This document shows, in pieces, positions 50,889 through 59,265 of a DNA stretch of 64,000 bases; the stretch's first letter is position 1, and every line of letters starts with the position of its first letter. The position numbers and the translations under genes were made by a program. Origin of the DNA: a bacterium (GTDB lineage Bacteria; Actinomycetota; Acidimicrobiia; Acidimicrobiales; Bin134); contig JAPPMA010000070.1 of NCBI GenBank assembly GCA_028819295.1, forward strand, positions 69,284-133,283, given 5' to 3'. Under the pieces are notes generated by a model, which worked only from the letters and a program-made list of their open reading frames with translations, was not told where the DNA came from and ran no database searches.

Positions 50889-53800
50889 ATGACTGGCCTG
50901 GAGTTCGACGATCTCACTGCCGGAAAGCGGCTGTCTGGGGTGGTAGCCGATGGCGATGTGACGATTGTGGCCTTAGACATCCATGGGACGGGGTCGGCTA
51001 CCCTTACCTATCGCTCGGCCAGCGGGGGTCTCGGCGAGCGCATCGTCTCGCGAGATGATCTCGCCTCCATCGATGAGGTTTCCGAGCAGCGGTGGTCTTT
51101 CGATGCCGACGGTGCCGCCTTCCGCCTCGCCTCTGAGGCCCGCCGTATGCAGTCGGCGCATCTGGCCGACCCCTATGCGGCGGTGGACACATCCAACATC
51201 GAGCCCTACCCCCACCAGATCGACGCCGTCTACAACCGATTCCTGGAGCAGCGTCCGCTGAAGTTCCTGCTGGCCGACGATCCCGGCGCGGGCAAGACCA
51301 TCATGTCGGGCCTTTTGATCAGAGAGCTGATGTTGCGAGGGGATGTGGCCCGCTGCCTCATTGTCGCCCCCGGCAGCCTTGTGGAGCAGTGGCAAGACGA
51401 GCTGTGGGACAAGTTCGGCCTCAGCTTCGAGCTCATGTCCCGCTCGGCGGTGGAGGCGTCGCGTGCCGGCAACCCGTTCTTGGAGAAGAACCTGCTGGTG
51501 GCCCGGGTCGATCAGCTGTCACGGGCCGAGGATCTCATCGAGAAGCTGAAGCTGGCCGACTGGGATCTGGTGATCGTCGATGAGGCTCACAAGATGTCGG
51601 CTCACCTCTACGGCGACGAACTGCGCAAAACGAGGCGGTTCGAGCTCGGCGAGGTGCTGCGCGACCGAGCCCGCCACTTCCTGCTGTTGTCTGCCACCCC
51701 CCACAACGGCAAGAACGAGGACTTCTTGGCGTTTATGACCCTCATCGATCCCGAGCGGTTCGCCGGGCGCCTTCGGGACAACGAATTGCCCGAAACAGGC
51801 GACGTGATGCGCCGACTGGTGAAGGAGAACTTGACCACCTTCGAGGGGCGCCGCCTGTTTCCCCAGCGGTTCGCCCACAGCGTCAACTTCGAGCTGTCCG
51901 AACCTGAGCAGGAGTTGTACGAGGCGGTTTCCGACTATGTGCGCAGTGGCATGGACCGCGCTTCTCGCATGCAGGAGGAGGGGGACCGCCGCCGGGGGAT
52001 CATTTTCGGGTTCGCCCTTGCTGCGCTACAGCGCCGATTGGCTTCATCACCGGCGGCCATTTATCACTCCCTGCGCCGCCGCCGCGACCGGCTCACCGAG
52101 CAAGCCTCCGAACTGCGCCGTTTGACTGCGGGGGGCAGGCCCGTGTCGGTGGCGGACTTGCCCAGGGGAGTGCGGTTCGCCGATCTGGAGGACTTCGACT
52201 TCGACAACTTCGACGACGTGGAGCTCGAAGAGCTTGAAGACCACGCGATCGACGCCGCCACCGCCTCGGCTACTGCCGAGGAGATCGAAGCAGAAGCGGC
52301 TGAACTGGAGGGTTTGGTCAAACTGGCCGATTTGGTGCGCACCAGCGGAGAAGACACCAAGTGGATCGAGCTACGGGGCTTGCTGCGGTCAGAGCAGTTC
52401 CGAACCGGCAAGGGGGAAAACCCCGACGGCGACGACGCGCCATCAGGCCCGCGCAAGCTGATCGTGTTCTCCGAGCACAAGGACACCCTCGACTACGTGG
52501 CCGAGCGGATCACCGCTGAGCTGGGCCGAACCGAAGCGGTGGCAGTCATCCATGGTGGCATCAAGCGCCACGACCGCCGGGCCATCCAAGATCGGTTCCG
52601 AGTCGACCCCGCGGTGCGGGTGCTGGTGGCCACCGACGCCGCCGGCGAGGGCGTGAACCTCCAAGTGGCCAACATGATGGTCAACTACGACCTGCCGTGG
52701 AACCCGAACCGCATCGAGCAGCGGTTCGGCCGCATCCACCGCATCGGCCAGCAGCGGCCCTGCCACCTGTGGAACATGGTCGCCCACGAGACCAGGGAGG
52801 GGGTGGTGTTCACCCGGCTGTTCGAGAAGATCGAGCAGCAGCGGGGTGTGTATGGCGATCAGGTTTACGACGTTCTGGGCGACTCCCACATCAACACTTC
52901 TCTCCAAGAGCTGCTGCTCAGGGCCATCACCGCCGACGACGATCCCGCCCACCTCGAATACATGCAAGAAGTCATCGAGGGCGACATCGGCAAGCAGCTT
53001 GAGGACGTGTTGAAAGAGAGGGCCTTCGTCGGAGGCCTTGCCGATCCGGCGCTCAACGACAAGATCAGAGAAGACATGGAGCGGGCCCGGGCCCGCAAGC
53101 TGCAACCGTGGTTCGTTCACGGGTTTTTCTCTGAGGCTCTTCGCCAGTATGGAGGTCGTATCGCCGGTCGTGAGAGTGGCCGGTACGAGATCACCCGCAT
53201 CCCAGCCTCGGTCCGCTCGCTTGCCGATTCCAATCTCGGCCCGGTACACGACCGCTACGAACGGGTCACTTTCGACAAGGCCTTCGTCCAAATCGATGGT
53301 GGCGACCGAGCCGAGCTGATCTCGCCGGGCACCCCGCTACTCACTGCCGTCATCAACAAGGTGCTCGCCGACTATGAGTACACGCTGTCGCGGGGTGCGA
53401 CCTTGACCGACCCCCAAGACCAGTCGACCGAGCCACGCCTTTTGGTCTACCTCGATCACTCAGTTACCGACGGGCGACAGGTCCACGGGCACCGCCAAGT
53501 GGTGTCGCGGCGGTTCCAGTATGTGGAGATCGACCAGCTAGGCAACGCCCAGAACGCCGGCAACGAGCCATATATTGGCTACGCCCCGCTGACTGATGAA
53601 GACCGAGCGCTGCTCGAAGGCCATCTCGACCTGGACTGGGCCGATCACACTGCTGAGGAGACGGCCAAGAGCTGGGCCATCGAGCACCTGTCTCAGCCGC
53701 ACTTCGAAGAGATCCACCGTGTCACTGAAGCTCGAGTGGCCAAGGTCAGCGAGGCCGTGAGGGAGCGTCTCGAAGCCGAGATCCGCTACTGGGACCAGCG

Positions 53801-54425
53801 GGCCGAGGAGTTGAAGAGACAAGAGCTAGCCGGGCAAAAGCCCCGGCTCAATTCGGGCCGGGCTCGGGTCCGGGCCGATGAGCTGGCAACTAGGCTGACC
53901 CGCCGGCGGCTGGATCTGGACCGGGAAAGCGATCTCCACAACAGCCCGCCCACCATCGTCGGAGCGGCAATCGTCGTGCCCCAAGGACTCATCGACCAGC
54001 TCCGCGGCGCACCTCCCGATCCCGAAGAGGCAGCCGACAAGATGGAGACCGACCGCCGAGCCGTCGCCGCCGTCCTCGAAGCCGAGCGAGCCCTCGGCCG
54101 CAACCCCGAGGCCCAGGCCCACAGCAACCCCGGCTACGACGTGCTTTCCATCGACCCCGCAACCGGCACGCACTACTTCATCGAGGTCAAAGGCCACCTC
54201 CCCCGCACCACCGAGATCCACATCAGCGCACAGCAAATCAGCAAAGCCAAATCCCTCCCCGAGCACTGGCGCCTAGCCGTCGTCTCCGTCCCTGACGATC
54301 CCACCGAGCCCCCTACCGTCCGCTACCTAGTCGACCCCTTCTCCGACTACACCCCCCACTTCGCCCAAACCGGCCTTACTCTCAACGTCGCCGACCTTCT
54401 GGAAGCTTCCCAAGACCCCTGCTGA
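50889..54425 (+). CDS. SNF2-type helicase with C-terminal DUF3883-like nuclease domain (DrmD-like)
   Basis: This 1178-aa protein has Walker A LLADDPGAGKTI (about 127-138), DEAHKMSAHLYG (about 233), LLLSATPHNGKNEDF and the C-terminal helicase block DAAGEGVNLQVANMMVNYDL with FGRIHRIGQ. An acidic insert (EDFDFDNFDDVELEELEDH) separates the two helicase halves. The end has NPGYDVLSID and YFIEVKGHLPRT, a DUF3883/PD-(D/E)XK-like core with E-x-K. This architecture occurs in DISARM DrmD and other phage-defence helicases. No drmA, drmB or drmMI is beside it, so it is an orphan or a stand-alone system. Codon use is host-like. Confidence 0.86.
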   Translation: MTGLEFDDLTAGKRLSGVVADGDVTIVALDIHGTGSATLTYRSASGGLGERIVSRDDLASIDEVSEQRWSFDADGAAFRLASEARRMQSAHLADPYAAVDTSNIEPYPHQIDAVYNRFLEQRPLKFLLADDPGAGKTIMSGLLIRELMLRGDVARCLIVAPGSLVEQWQDELWDKFGLSFELMSRSAVEASRAGNPFLEKNLLVARVDQLSRAEDLIEKLKLADWDLVIVDEAHKMSAHLYGDELRKTRRFELGEVLRDRARHFLLLSATPHNGKNEDFLAFMTLIDPERFAGRLRDNELPETGDVMRRLVKENLTTFEGRRLFPQRFAHSVNFELSEPEQELYEAVSDYVRSGMDRASRMQEEGDRRRGIIFGFALAALQRRLASSPAAIYHSLRRRRDRLTEQASELRRLTAGGRPVSVADLPRGVRFADLEDFDFDNFDDVELEELEDHAIDAATASATAEEIEAEAAELEGLVKLADLVRTSGEDTKWIELRGLLRSEQFRTGKGENPDGDDAPSGPRKLIVFSEHKDTLDYVAERITAELGRTEAVAVIHGGIKRHDRRAIQDRFRVDPAVRVLVATDAAGEGVNLQVANMMVNYDLPWNPNRIEQRFGRIHRIGQQRPCHLWNMVAHETREGVVFTRLFEKIEQQRGVYGDQVYDVLGDSHINTSLQELLLRAITADDDPAHLEYMQEVIEGDIGKQLEDVLKERAFVGGLADPALNDKIREDMERARARKLQPWFVHGFFSEALRQYGGRIAGRESGRYEITRIPASVRSLADSNLGPVHDRYERVTFDKAFVQIDGGDRAELISPGTPLLTAVINKVLADYEYTLSRGATLTDPQDQSTEPRLLVYLDHSVTDGRQVHGHRQVVSRRFQYVEIDQLGNAQNAGNEPYIGYAPLTDEDRALLEGHLDLDWADHTAEETAKSWAIEHLSQPHFEEIHRVTEARVAKVSEAVRERLEAEIRYWDQRAEELKRQELAGQKPRLNSGRARVRADELATRLTRRRLDLDRESDLHNSPPTIVGAAIVVPQGLIDQLRGAPPDPEEAADKMETDRRAVAAVLEAERALGRNPEAQAHSNPGYDVLSIDPATGTHYFIEVKGHLPRTTEIHISAQQISKAKSLPEHWRLAVVSVPDDPTEPPTVRYLVDPFSDYTPHFAQTGLTLNVADLLEASQDPC

Positions 54426-54475
54426 CCAGCTGATATCCAGTGTTTTGAGCGCCCACAACAGAAAGACCCGGCACA

Positions 54476-54532
54476 CCCTAGGTGAGCTCTTGACTCCCTA
54501 GGTGAGCACCGGGTGGGTACAAGCACTGTACC
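54476..54532. repeat. Short direct repeats and dyad downstream of the helicase
   Basis: CCCTAGGTGAGC occurs at 54476-54487 and 54496-54507 (period 20). GGTACA and TGTACC around AGCAC (54516-54532) form a perfect dyad. The dyad may act in termination between the helicase gene and the convergent NYN gene; no T-run is present. Confidence 0.55.
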
Positions 54533-54585
54533 GCCAGCGATAGGTCGATGCCAGCAATATTTGGGCTGAATTTCTAACGTGGCGA

Positions 54586-55236
54586 CTACCAACCCGCTGG
54601 CTTCCGGTGCTCGCCAACCGCGTCGGAGAGTTGGCATGAGAAGAAGTCTTCGGCGGTTAGGGAGTACCACCAGTGCCCGCTAGCGCCGTCGTCGGGTCGG
54701 CCTCGCAGTGCTTGTGCGGTTGGGGTGCCTCTGGGGTTGACAGTGCCCAGCGGTAGGTGGTCCCGAGCGCGCTGGGCTGGCAGGCGTAGATCGCTGTCAT
54801 TGGTAATCAAGACGGCGGCGTCGATCCTGTGAGTCAGGACATCGATCAAGAGATGTGAGGCCACATTTACGTCGGACCCCTTCTCTTCGGGCACTTGGAC
54901 GGTTTGAATTGCCCCAGTTGAGACGTTGATGCCCTTGACGTTGCGGTTGACAAAGGTCCCGAGTTCGATCGCGACCCGCGAGTCTGCGTCTAGCGCTGCC
55001 AAGTATGTCCGCTGCCTTTGGGGTGCATGGGCGTCGGGAACGCCGTCGATCATCGCTGAGCAGTATGCGATGCGATGTACCACGGCCTGCTGTTCAATCC
55101 AGTCCTTGTTGCGGCTGACCAGAAGCTCAGCAAGCTTCGGAACGTCCAGCCAGCGCCATCCAGGGGTGCCTCGACCGCACAGGTGGCGGCCTCCGTAGTA
55201 GAGGTTCAGGCCATCAATGTAGGCCCCGACTCGCAT
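54586..55236 (-). CDS. NYN-domain (LabA-like PIN) nuclease
   Basis: This 216-aa protein has the NYN pattern: MRVGAYIDGLNLYYGGRHL (Asp9, Asn12), EKGSDVNVASHLLIDVLTH and VLITNDSDLRLPAQRARDHL, which supply the acidic metal-binding residues of PIN-like RNases. NYN proteins cleave RNA and occur both in RNA metabolism and near defence genes. The start ATG (55234-55236) is 6 nt after a TACACT box on the minus strand. It is divergent from two tiny genes over 57 bp, with overlapping -10 sequences. Confidence 0.85.
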   Translation of the reverse strand: MRVGAYIDGLNLYYGGRHLCGRGTPGWRWLDVPKLAELLVSRNKDWIEQQAVVHRIAYCSAMIDGVPDAHAPQRQRTYLAALDADSRVAIELGTFVNRNVKGINVSTGAIQTVQVPEEKGSDVNVASHLLIDVLTHRIDAAVLITNDSDLRLPAQRARDHLPLGTVNPRGTPTAQALRGRPDDGASGHWWYSLTAEDFFSCQLSDAVGEHRKPAGW

Positions 55237-55242
55237 CGTGGC

Positions 55243-55251
55243 AGTGTATAG
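55243..55251. promoter_or_regulatory. Overlapping divergent -10 elements
   Basis: Minus-strand TACACT (55248-55243) is 6 nt from the NYN start. Plus-strand TATAGT (55246-55251) overlaps it and could serve the small genes at 55294. Polymerases on the two strands would compete. Confidence 0.4.
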
Positions 55252-55293
55252 TGGGTTAACGGCAATTCTTCTAATATATCGAAATGAGTTGAT

Positions 55294-55464
55294 ATGCCAG
55301 AGAAACGCTTGGTGGTGAGAAAGCGCGATGATCTGTGGGAGGTGCGGGCACCGAGCGCCCACTATCCGGACTCAACTCACTCGACGTGGGCCGAGGCGGA
55401 AAAGGCCGCCACGGACTACCTGGTAGAGAAATTCGGCGGCGGCTATGTCGACATCATCTTGTGA
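55294..55464 (+). CDS. DUF2188-like small protein
   Basis: This 56-aa frame reads MPEKRLVVRKRDDLWEVRAP, then STWAEAEKAATDYLVEKFGG, with a beta-beta-beta-alpha pattern (RDDLWEVR ... AEAEKAATDYL) as in DUF2188 and HicA-like double-stranded-RNA-binding folds. The length fits. It overlaps the following gene by 20 bp in another frame. With the divergent NYN nuclease it could form a small regulatory or toxin-antitoxin-like unit; this is inference. Confidence 0.55.
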   Translation: MPEKRLVVRKRDDLWEVRAPSAHYPDSTHSTWAEAEKAATDYLVEKFGGGYVDIIL

Positions 55465-55669
55465 GGCTCCGAAAGGGCCGACATCCGAGCACTCGGAGGA
55501 AGGCAAGCTCAAGGGGCCGGTTCCCAGTCCTCCAGAGACCCCCTCAACATCCCGCCCTACTCTCCTTGAACTCGTAGAGACGCGTCGCCGCGACCCCGAG
55601 TTCCAGGAACGGCTGAAGCGGAATCTCAGGCACCACAAGGAGGTCTTGGACAGGCTGGCGGACTGCTGA
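55445..55669 (+). CDS. Small antitoxin-like protein
   Basis: This 74-aa protein has a low-complexity polar N-terminus and a charged helical C-terminus (LLELVETRRRDPEFQERLKR followed by a second helix ending LDRLADC). The RDPEFQERLKR ... LDRLA pattern resembles the toxin-neutralising tail of several antitoxins. It overlaps the DUF2188-like gene. No DNA-binding domain is visible. The 156 bp after it contain the rloA promoter. Confidence 0.45.
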   Translation: MSTSSCEAPKGPTSEHSEEGKLKGPVPSPPETPSTSRPTLLELVETRRRDPEFQERLKRNLRHHKEVLDRLADC

Positions 55670-55760
55670 CGCCATTTTGAGGCGCTTGCCAAGCTGTTGA
55701 TTGAGGGAACCAGGCATTTCAAGTAGCAGAACCTTCGCACCAAATTGCGATTTCAGCACT

Positions 55761-55785
55761 GATTTCGTCAGATATTGACGAAATC
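55761..55785. promoter_or_regulatory. Perfect palindrome at the rloAB promoter
   Basis: GATTTCGTCA and TGACGAAATC are 10-bp perfect arms around GATAT. The right arm overlaps the -35 element TTGACG (55775-55780). A repressor bound here would silence the operon. Confidence 0.65.
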
Positions 55786-55805
55786 ATGATATTGATTGCT
55801 ATAAT
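55775..55805 (+). promoter_or_regulatory. Sigma70-type promoter of the rloAB-like operon
   Basis: TTGACG (55775-55780) and consensus TATAAT (55800-55805) are separated by 19 bp. A ribosome-binding site AGGAGG (55812-55817) precedes the ATG by 8 nt, so unlike most genes here this operon has a leader. Confidence 0.7.
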
Positions 55806-55825
55806 TCGCCTAGGAGGACTCCGTC

Positions 55826-57094
55826 ATGCTGCTGCGATTCCAGGTCTCCAACCACCGCTCGATCCTCGATCCCGTGGAGCTATCGATGATCGCCGTGGAC
55901 GACGATCGCCCCGCCACCCGCGGATTCGAACGTCTATCAGAGCGCGTCCTGACCACCTCTGGCATCTACGGCCCCAATGCGTCAGGCAAGTCCAATGTGC
56001 TGGATGCGCTCTATTGGTTGTCGTATGCGGTGGCTACCTCACTACTAGGAGGAGGGGACTCAATGCCTCGGGACCCTCACCGCTTTGGCAAGGGATCGGA
56101 AAAGCCCTCAACTTTCGACATGGACTGCATTGTCGAGGGCATTCGGCATGGGTATCAGCTTGAAGTCGACGACTCTGCCGTGCTGTACGAGAGTCTGTGC
56201 AGCTACCCCGAGCAGAGGCGACGAATGCTCTTCGAGCGTGAAGGCGATGAGGTCCACTTCCGCCGCGGACTGAGTGGAGCTGGCGGAACCAGGGAACTGC
56301 TTACGCCGACCACGCTGGTTCTCTCGGCTGCCACTCGTGTCGGCGACCCTGCCATCGAGGTCGTGGGTCGCGCGATCTCTCGGATCGCCGAGATCAATTC
56401 TCACGGGTTCAATCGGGGGAGGCGTTCTTCGCCATTCCTGTTTTTGGCCCGATCTTCGAATACATATTCAATGTTTGAGGACGCGGGCAGCCGCGAAGAG
56501 CAGGTCTTTGAAGATATGACGCGTGGTGAAGCGGCCATGGAGTTGCTGCGCCTGGCCGATCCTGGGATCAAAGACTTCGACATAGTCGAGCTTAAAGATC
56601 ACGCCACCGGCGCCACGGGTGAACAACTGCTCTTCGTGCATCATGATGGAGACAGGCCGGTCAATTTCTGGCCCAAGGAGGAATCCGCAGGAACCCGGAT
56701 GCTGTTCAGCCTGCTGGGTCCGGCGCTTGATGCGCTCAAGTATGGCCAGGTTCTCTTATTTGACGAAGCCGATGCGAGCCTGCACCCCCGATTGTCGGCT
56801 CGCCTCGTCGAACTGTTCCAAGATCCCCGGTCCAATCCCCGCGGTGCCCAGCTCATCCTGGCCACCCACGACACGTCCCTGCTCAGTGTCTTGAATCGTG
56901 ATGAGGTTTGGTTCACTGAGAAGTGGTCCGACGGTGCCACCCGCCTTGTGGCCTTGGCCGAATTCGGCGGCGATCAGGTGAGAAGGTCGCTGAACCTGGA
57001 GCGGGCCTATCTCCAGGGACGGTTTGGAGCAATCCCCGAGGCTGACCATGTCGATGTACTACGCGCCCTAGGTCTTGCAGGTGAAGCATCCTGA
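55826..57094 (+). CDS. AAA-family ATPase, RloA-like (ABC/OLD-type)
   Basis: This 422-aa protein starts LLRFQVSNHRSILDPVELSM and has Walker A GPNASGKSN (49-57), an S-x-GT-x-M-like signature region ESAGTRMLFSLLGPAL, Walker B VLLFDEADASLHP (about 306-318) and a switch His in ILATHDTSLL. The layout is that of AAA_15/AAA_21 ATPases paired with RloB. Together with the next gene it forms a two-component defence-type unit in which ATP hydrolysis senses infection or DNA ends. The stop overlaps the start of rloB (TGATG). Confidence 0.82.
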   Translation: MLLRFQVSNHRSILDPVELSMIAVDDDRPATRGFERLSERVLTTSGIYGPNASGKSNVLDALYWLSYAVATSLLGGGDSMPRDPHRFGKGSEKPSTFDMDCIVEGIRHGYQLEVDDSAVLYESLCSYPEQRRRMLFEREGDEVHFRRGLSGAGGTRELLTPTTLVLSAATRVGDPAIEVVGRAISRIAEINSHGFNRGRRSSPFLFLARSSNTYSMFEDAGSREEQVFEDMTRGEAAMELLRLADPGIKDFDIVELKDHATGATGEQLLFVHHDGDRPVNFWPKEESAGTRMLFSLLGPALDALKYGQVLLFDEADASLHPRLSARLVELFQDPRSNPRGAQLILATHDTSLLSVLNRDEVWFTEKWSDGATRLVALAEFGGDQVRRSLNLERAYLQGRFGAIPEADHVDVLRALGLAGEAS

Positions 57095-57771
57095 TGGCGA
57101 AGTCGTCGCGAAACCACTCATCCAAGGGCCGGCCGCTTCGCCGCAAGCCCGAAGACCGTGCCCCAAGACGAACCTTCCTCGTCTTCTGCGAAGGCATAGT
57201 GACTGAGACCCTGTACCTTCGAGCACTGGAGCGAGAACTTGCTAGGGAGATGAATGCTCCGGTCCGGCTAGAGATAAGCAAAGACAGCGGTGCCGTGCCG
57301 CTGACTTTGGTGACCAAGGCAGTTGAGGCCCGAGCCCGATCCGACGGTAAGTGGGGCGAAATTGACGAGGTCTGGTGCATCTTCGATGTCGAGTGGCCCC
57401 AGAACCACCCCGACCTCAAGGAAGCTCGTGCCCTTGCTGAAAGGAGCGAGGTGAAGGTCGCAGTGTCGAATCCATGCTTCGAGCTATGGCTGCTACTGCA
57501 CTTCCAAGACCAGACCGCATGGCTTGACACGAACGCTGTCAAACGTCGGCTTAAAAAGCACGATTCCAGCGAGGGCAAGAGCTTGGACGGTGCCACCTAC
57601 ATGCCCCGGCGCGCTGAGGCCGCAACCCGCGCCCGCTCCCTGGAAGCACGTCACAAGGGCAACGGAACCAAGTTCCCGGACGACAACCCTTCATCCGGCA
57701 TGTACCTATTCCTCAATGCCATAGAGCAACCAGAGGGCCTGCAAAGAGGAATCGACAACCTTCCAAGTTGA
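57094..57771 (+). CDS. RloB-like protein with TOPRIM-like motif
   Basis: This 225-aa protein has a basic N-terminus, then TFLVFCEGIVTETLYLRALE (CEG-x-x-TE at about 32-38) and VWCIFDVEWPQNHPDL with acidic residues, then SNPCFELWLLLHFQD. This is the RloB pattern, with a glutamate and acidic pair as in TOPRIM nucleases. It probably acts as the nuclease effector of the upstream ATPase. A PARIS AriB (DUF4435) would have a different core. Coupled translation (TGATG). Confidence 0.82.
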   Translation: MAKSSRNHSSKGRPLRRKPEDRAPRRTFLVFCEGIVTETLYLRALERELAREMNAPVRLEISKDSGAVPLTLVTKAVEARARSDGKWGEIDEVWCIFDVEWPQNHPDLKEARALAERSEVKVAVSNPCFELWLLLHFQDQTAWLDTNAVKRRLKKHDSSEGKSLDGATYMPRRAEAATRARSLEARHKGNGTKFPDDNPSSGMYLFLNAIEQPEGLQRGIDNLPS

Positions 57772-57782
57772 GCAGCTAGGTA

Positions 57783-58385
57783 CTACCACCAGTCGTCGCT
57801 TGTGGGTTGTGGTTCCAGCATGTACTTGGATGTTTCGTTCGGATCGAAGTGTGTCGGATCCCAGCCCGGAGGGAGCCAATCGGTCAGTTCGCGGTGGCGG
57901 GGATGGCCCTTGTCGGCAATGGCGTCGAGGAGGTTTTGGTAGCCCCAAGGGCCTCCGCAGTCTTCGGGCGGGCACGCTCGACGGCCATCGATGCAGCGGG
58001 GGTAGGTGGCGCTGGGGTCGGCGGGTGAGATTGCCTCGACCTTGATGTCGTGTTCCCATCCGTCGCCAAAGTCGTAGTCCCAGCGCATGGCAGCGCCAAC
58101 TTCGGTGAGGAGGTCGCTGAGCCGGTGGTCGGCTTCTTCGCAGGCCTCACGGTCGAAGCCCCCAAAGTGGTCGGCTTGCTCATAGGTAACTCCATCTGCT
58201 TCGAAGGCGTGGAGATGGTAGCCATGCCAACCCATCGCCGTTTCGACGACTTGGGAAAGCTCGTCAAGGGCGACATCAGACTCCACTTCGATCCGCCGCC
58301 ATACCGGCGGTTTCACCGACCGCAGCGTCACTTTGAGGGAATGCACAGTCGCGGTTCGGCCGCGTCTGGAAGGAGGGGATGCCAC
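57783..58385 (-). CDS. Plasmid pRiA4b ORF-3 family protein
   Basis: This 200-aa protein has the family pattern HSLKVTLRSVKPPVWRRIEV, VVETAMGWHGYHLHAF, YDFGDGWEHDIKVE and CIDGRRACPPEDCGGPWGYQ. The family is widespread in mobile elements and plasmids (also seen as a passenger in IS1096-like elements); its function is not established. The start is GTG 58385, or GTG 58346 just before the conserved region. It is convergent with the rloB-like gene. Confidence 0.86.
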   Translation of the reverse strand: MASPPSRRGRTATVHSLKVTLRSVKPPVWRRIEVESDVALDELSQVVETAMGWHGYHLHAFEADGVTYEQADHFGGFDREACEEADHRLSDLLTEVGAAMRWDYDFGDGWEHDIKVEAISPADPSATYPRCIDGRRACPPEDCGGPWGYQNLLDAIADKGHPRHRELTDWLPPGWDPTHFDPNETSKYMLEPQPTSDDWW

Positions 58386-58600
58386 TCCGGAAACGATATA
58401 CCCGAGCTTCTCTCCAATTTGTGGTGGAACCGAACCAGTAAGCCTAGGCGGATGGCTTCGGCCTCGCTGTCGTGGAGGCAGGGTTCGTGCTCGTAGCTGC
58501 GGGCTAGTTCGCTGAAAAAGCCAGCCGCACCGGAAACTGCTGGACCGGCTGGCGGACTGCGGATGTCCTGTTTTGCCGCGTATGTCGCTTGCCCCGCAGG
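58328..58600 (-). pseudogene. Open frame remnant upstream of the pRiA4b gene
   Basis: A 90-codon open stretch without a recognisable start contains GFFSELARSYEHEPCLHDSE and AEAIRLGLLVRFHHKLERSS, with protein-like composition. It overlaps the start of the pRiA4b ORF-3 gene in another frame. It may be the end of a partner gene that lost its 5' part. Confidence 0.25.
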
Positions 58601-58625
58601 TCAGCCCTTCTGCGATACTGGCGGC

Positions 58626-59265
58626 GTGTTGGACCAGGTAACGCTGGCACGTGAGCTAATCAGGATCGTTTCTAACGATGCGGGCTTGCCCAGATTCGTT
58701 CGCCGTCGCGCCGCTGGCCTTCAGTCGCTGGCCAGTTCCCAGCCAACGCTTGTCTTCGATGGCCTTGAGGCACTGCGACAGCAAGGTCGTACCCGACCTC
58801 GCCTTGGAGCAGCCCACCTGCGACTACGCTCGTTGCATATCGGTTGAGGCGTTCTGGCAGCACAACCTGCTCCCGGAGCGCCGCGTCACCTTCGTGACTG
58901 CCAAGGACTACCTCCACTGGTTGAAGCTCCAGGCTGACCCCGCGGCAGCTGCCCACAACGACATCTCAACAGGTGACATCGTGCTGGCTCCTCATTCTTG
59001 GTTGGTGCCGGCGACCAGCATCGCTGGTTTGAATGGTCGCAGCTTGAGGGCGCGCTTGAAGCTCAACAGCAGCGATCCTCCTTATCTTGTATTCGTGTTT
59101 CCCGTTGCGAAACTAGATGCTGCGGGAGTGGAGGTGCGGGAACCGCGCGGGATCGACACTGTGCCTGCGCGCCATGTGCAATGGTCATCGGGCGACGTGC
59201 CCGACGAGCGTATCGACCAAGACATACCGTATGTTGCTCTGGGAAGAATAGAATGGCGACCATAG
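58626..59265 (+). pseudogene. First gene of a three-gene cassette, apparently frameshifted
   Basis: GTG 58626 opens a frame VLDQVTLARELIRIVSNDAG that looks coding until about 58775 and then degenerates to a stop at 58847. From about 58785 the +1 frame takes over (VVPDLALEQPTCDYARCISV and on to ALGRIEWRP, stop 59265). A single-base insertion near 58775, programmed +1 frameshifting, or a sequencing error would explain this. The joined product would be about 210 aa. The middle contains TGDIVLAPHSWLVPATSIAG; no family was recognised. Its end overlaps the next start by 13 bp. Confidence 0.5.

Noticed and set aside
50889..57771. A complete DISARM system
   Set aside because: Only a DrmD-like helicase is present. 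No DrmA, DrmB, DrmC or PglX-like methylase was found nearby.
55826..57771. A PARIS (AriA/AriB) system
   Set aside because: The second protein shows the RloB-type CEG-x-x-TE core, not a DUF4435 pattern. The ATPase alone cannot decide.
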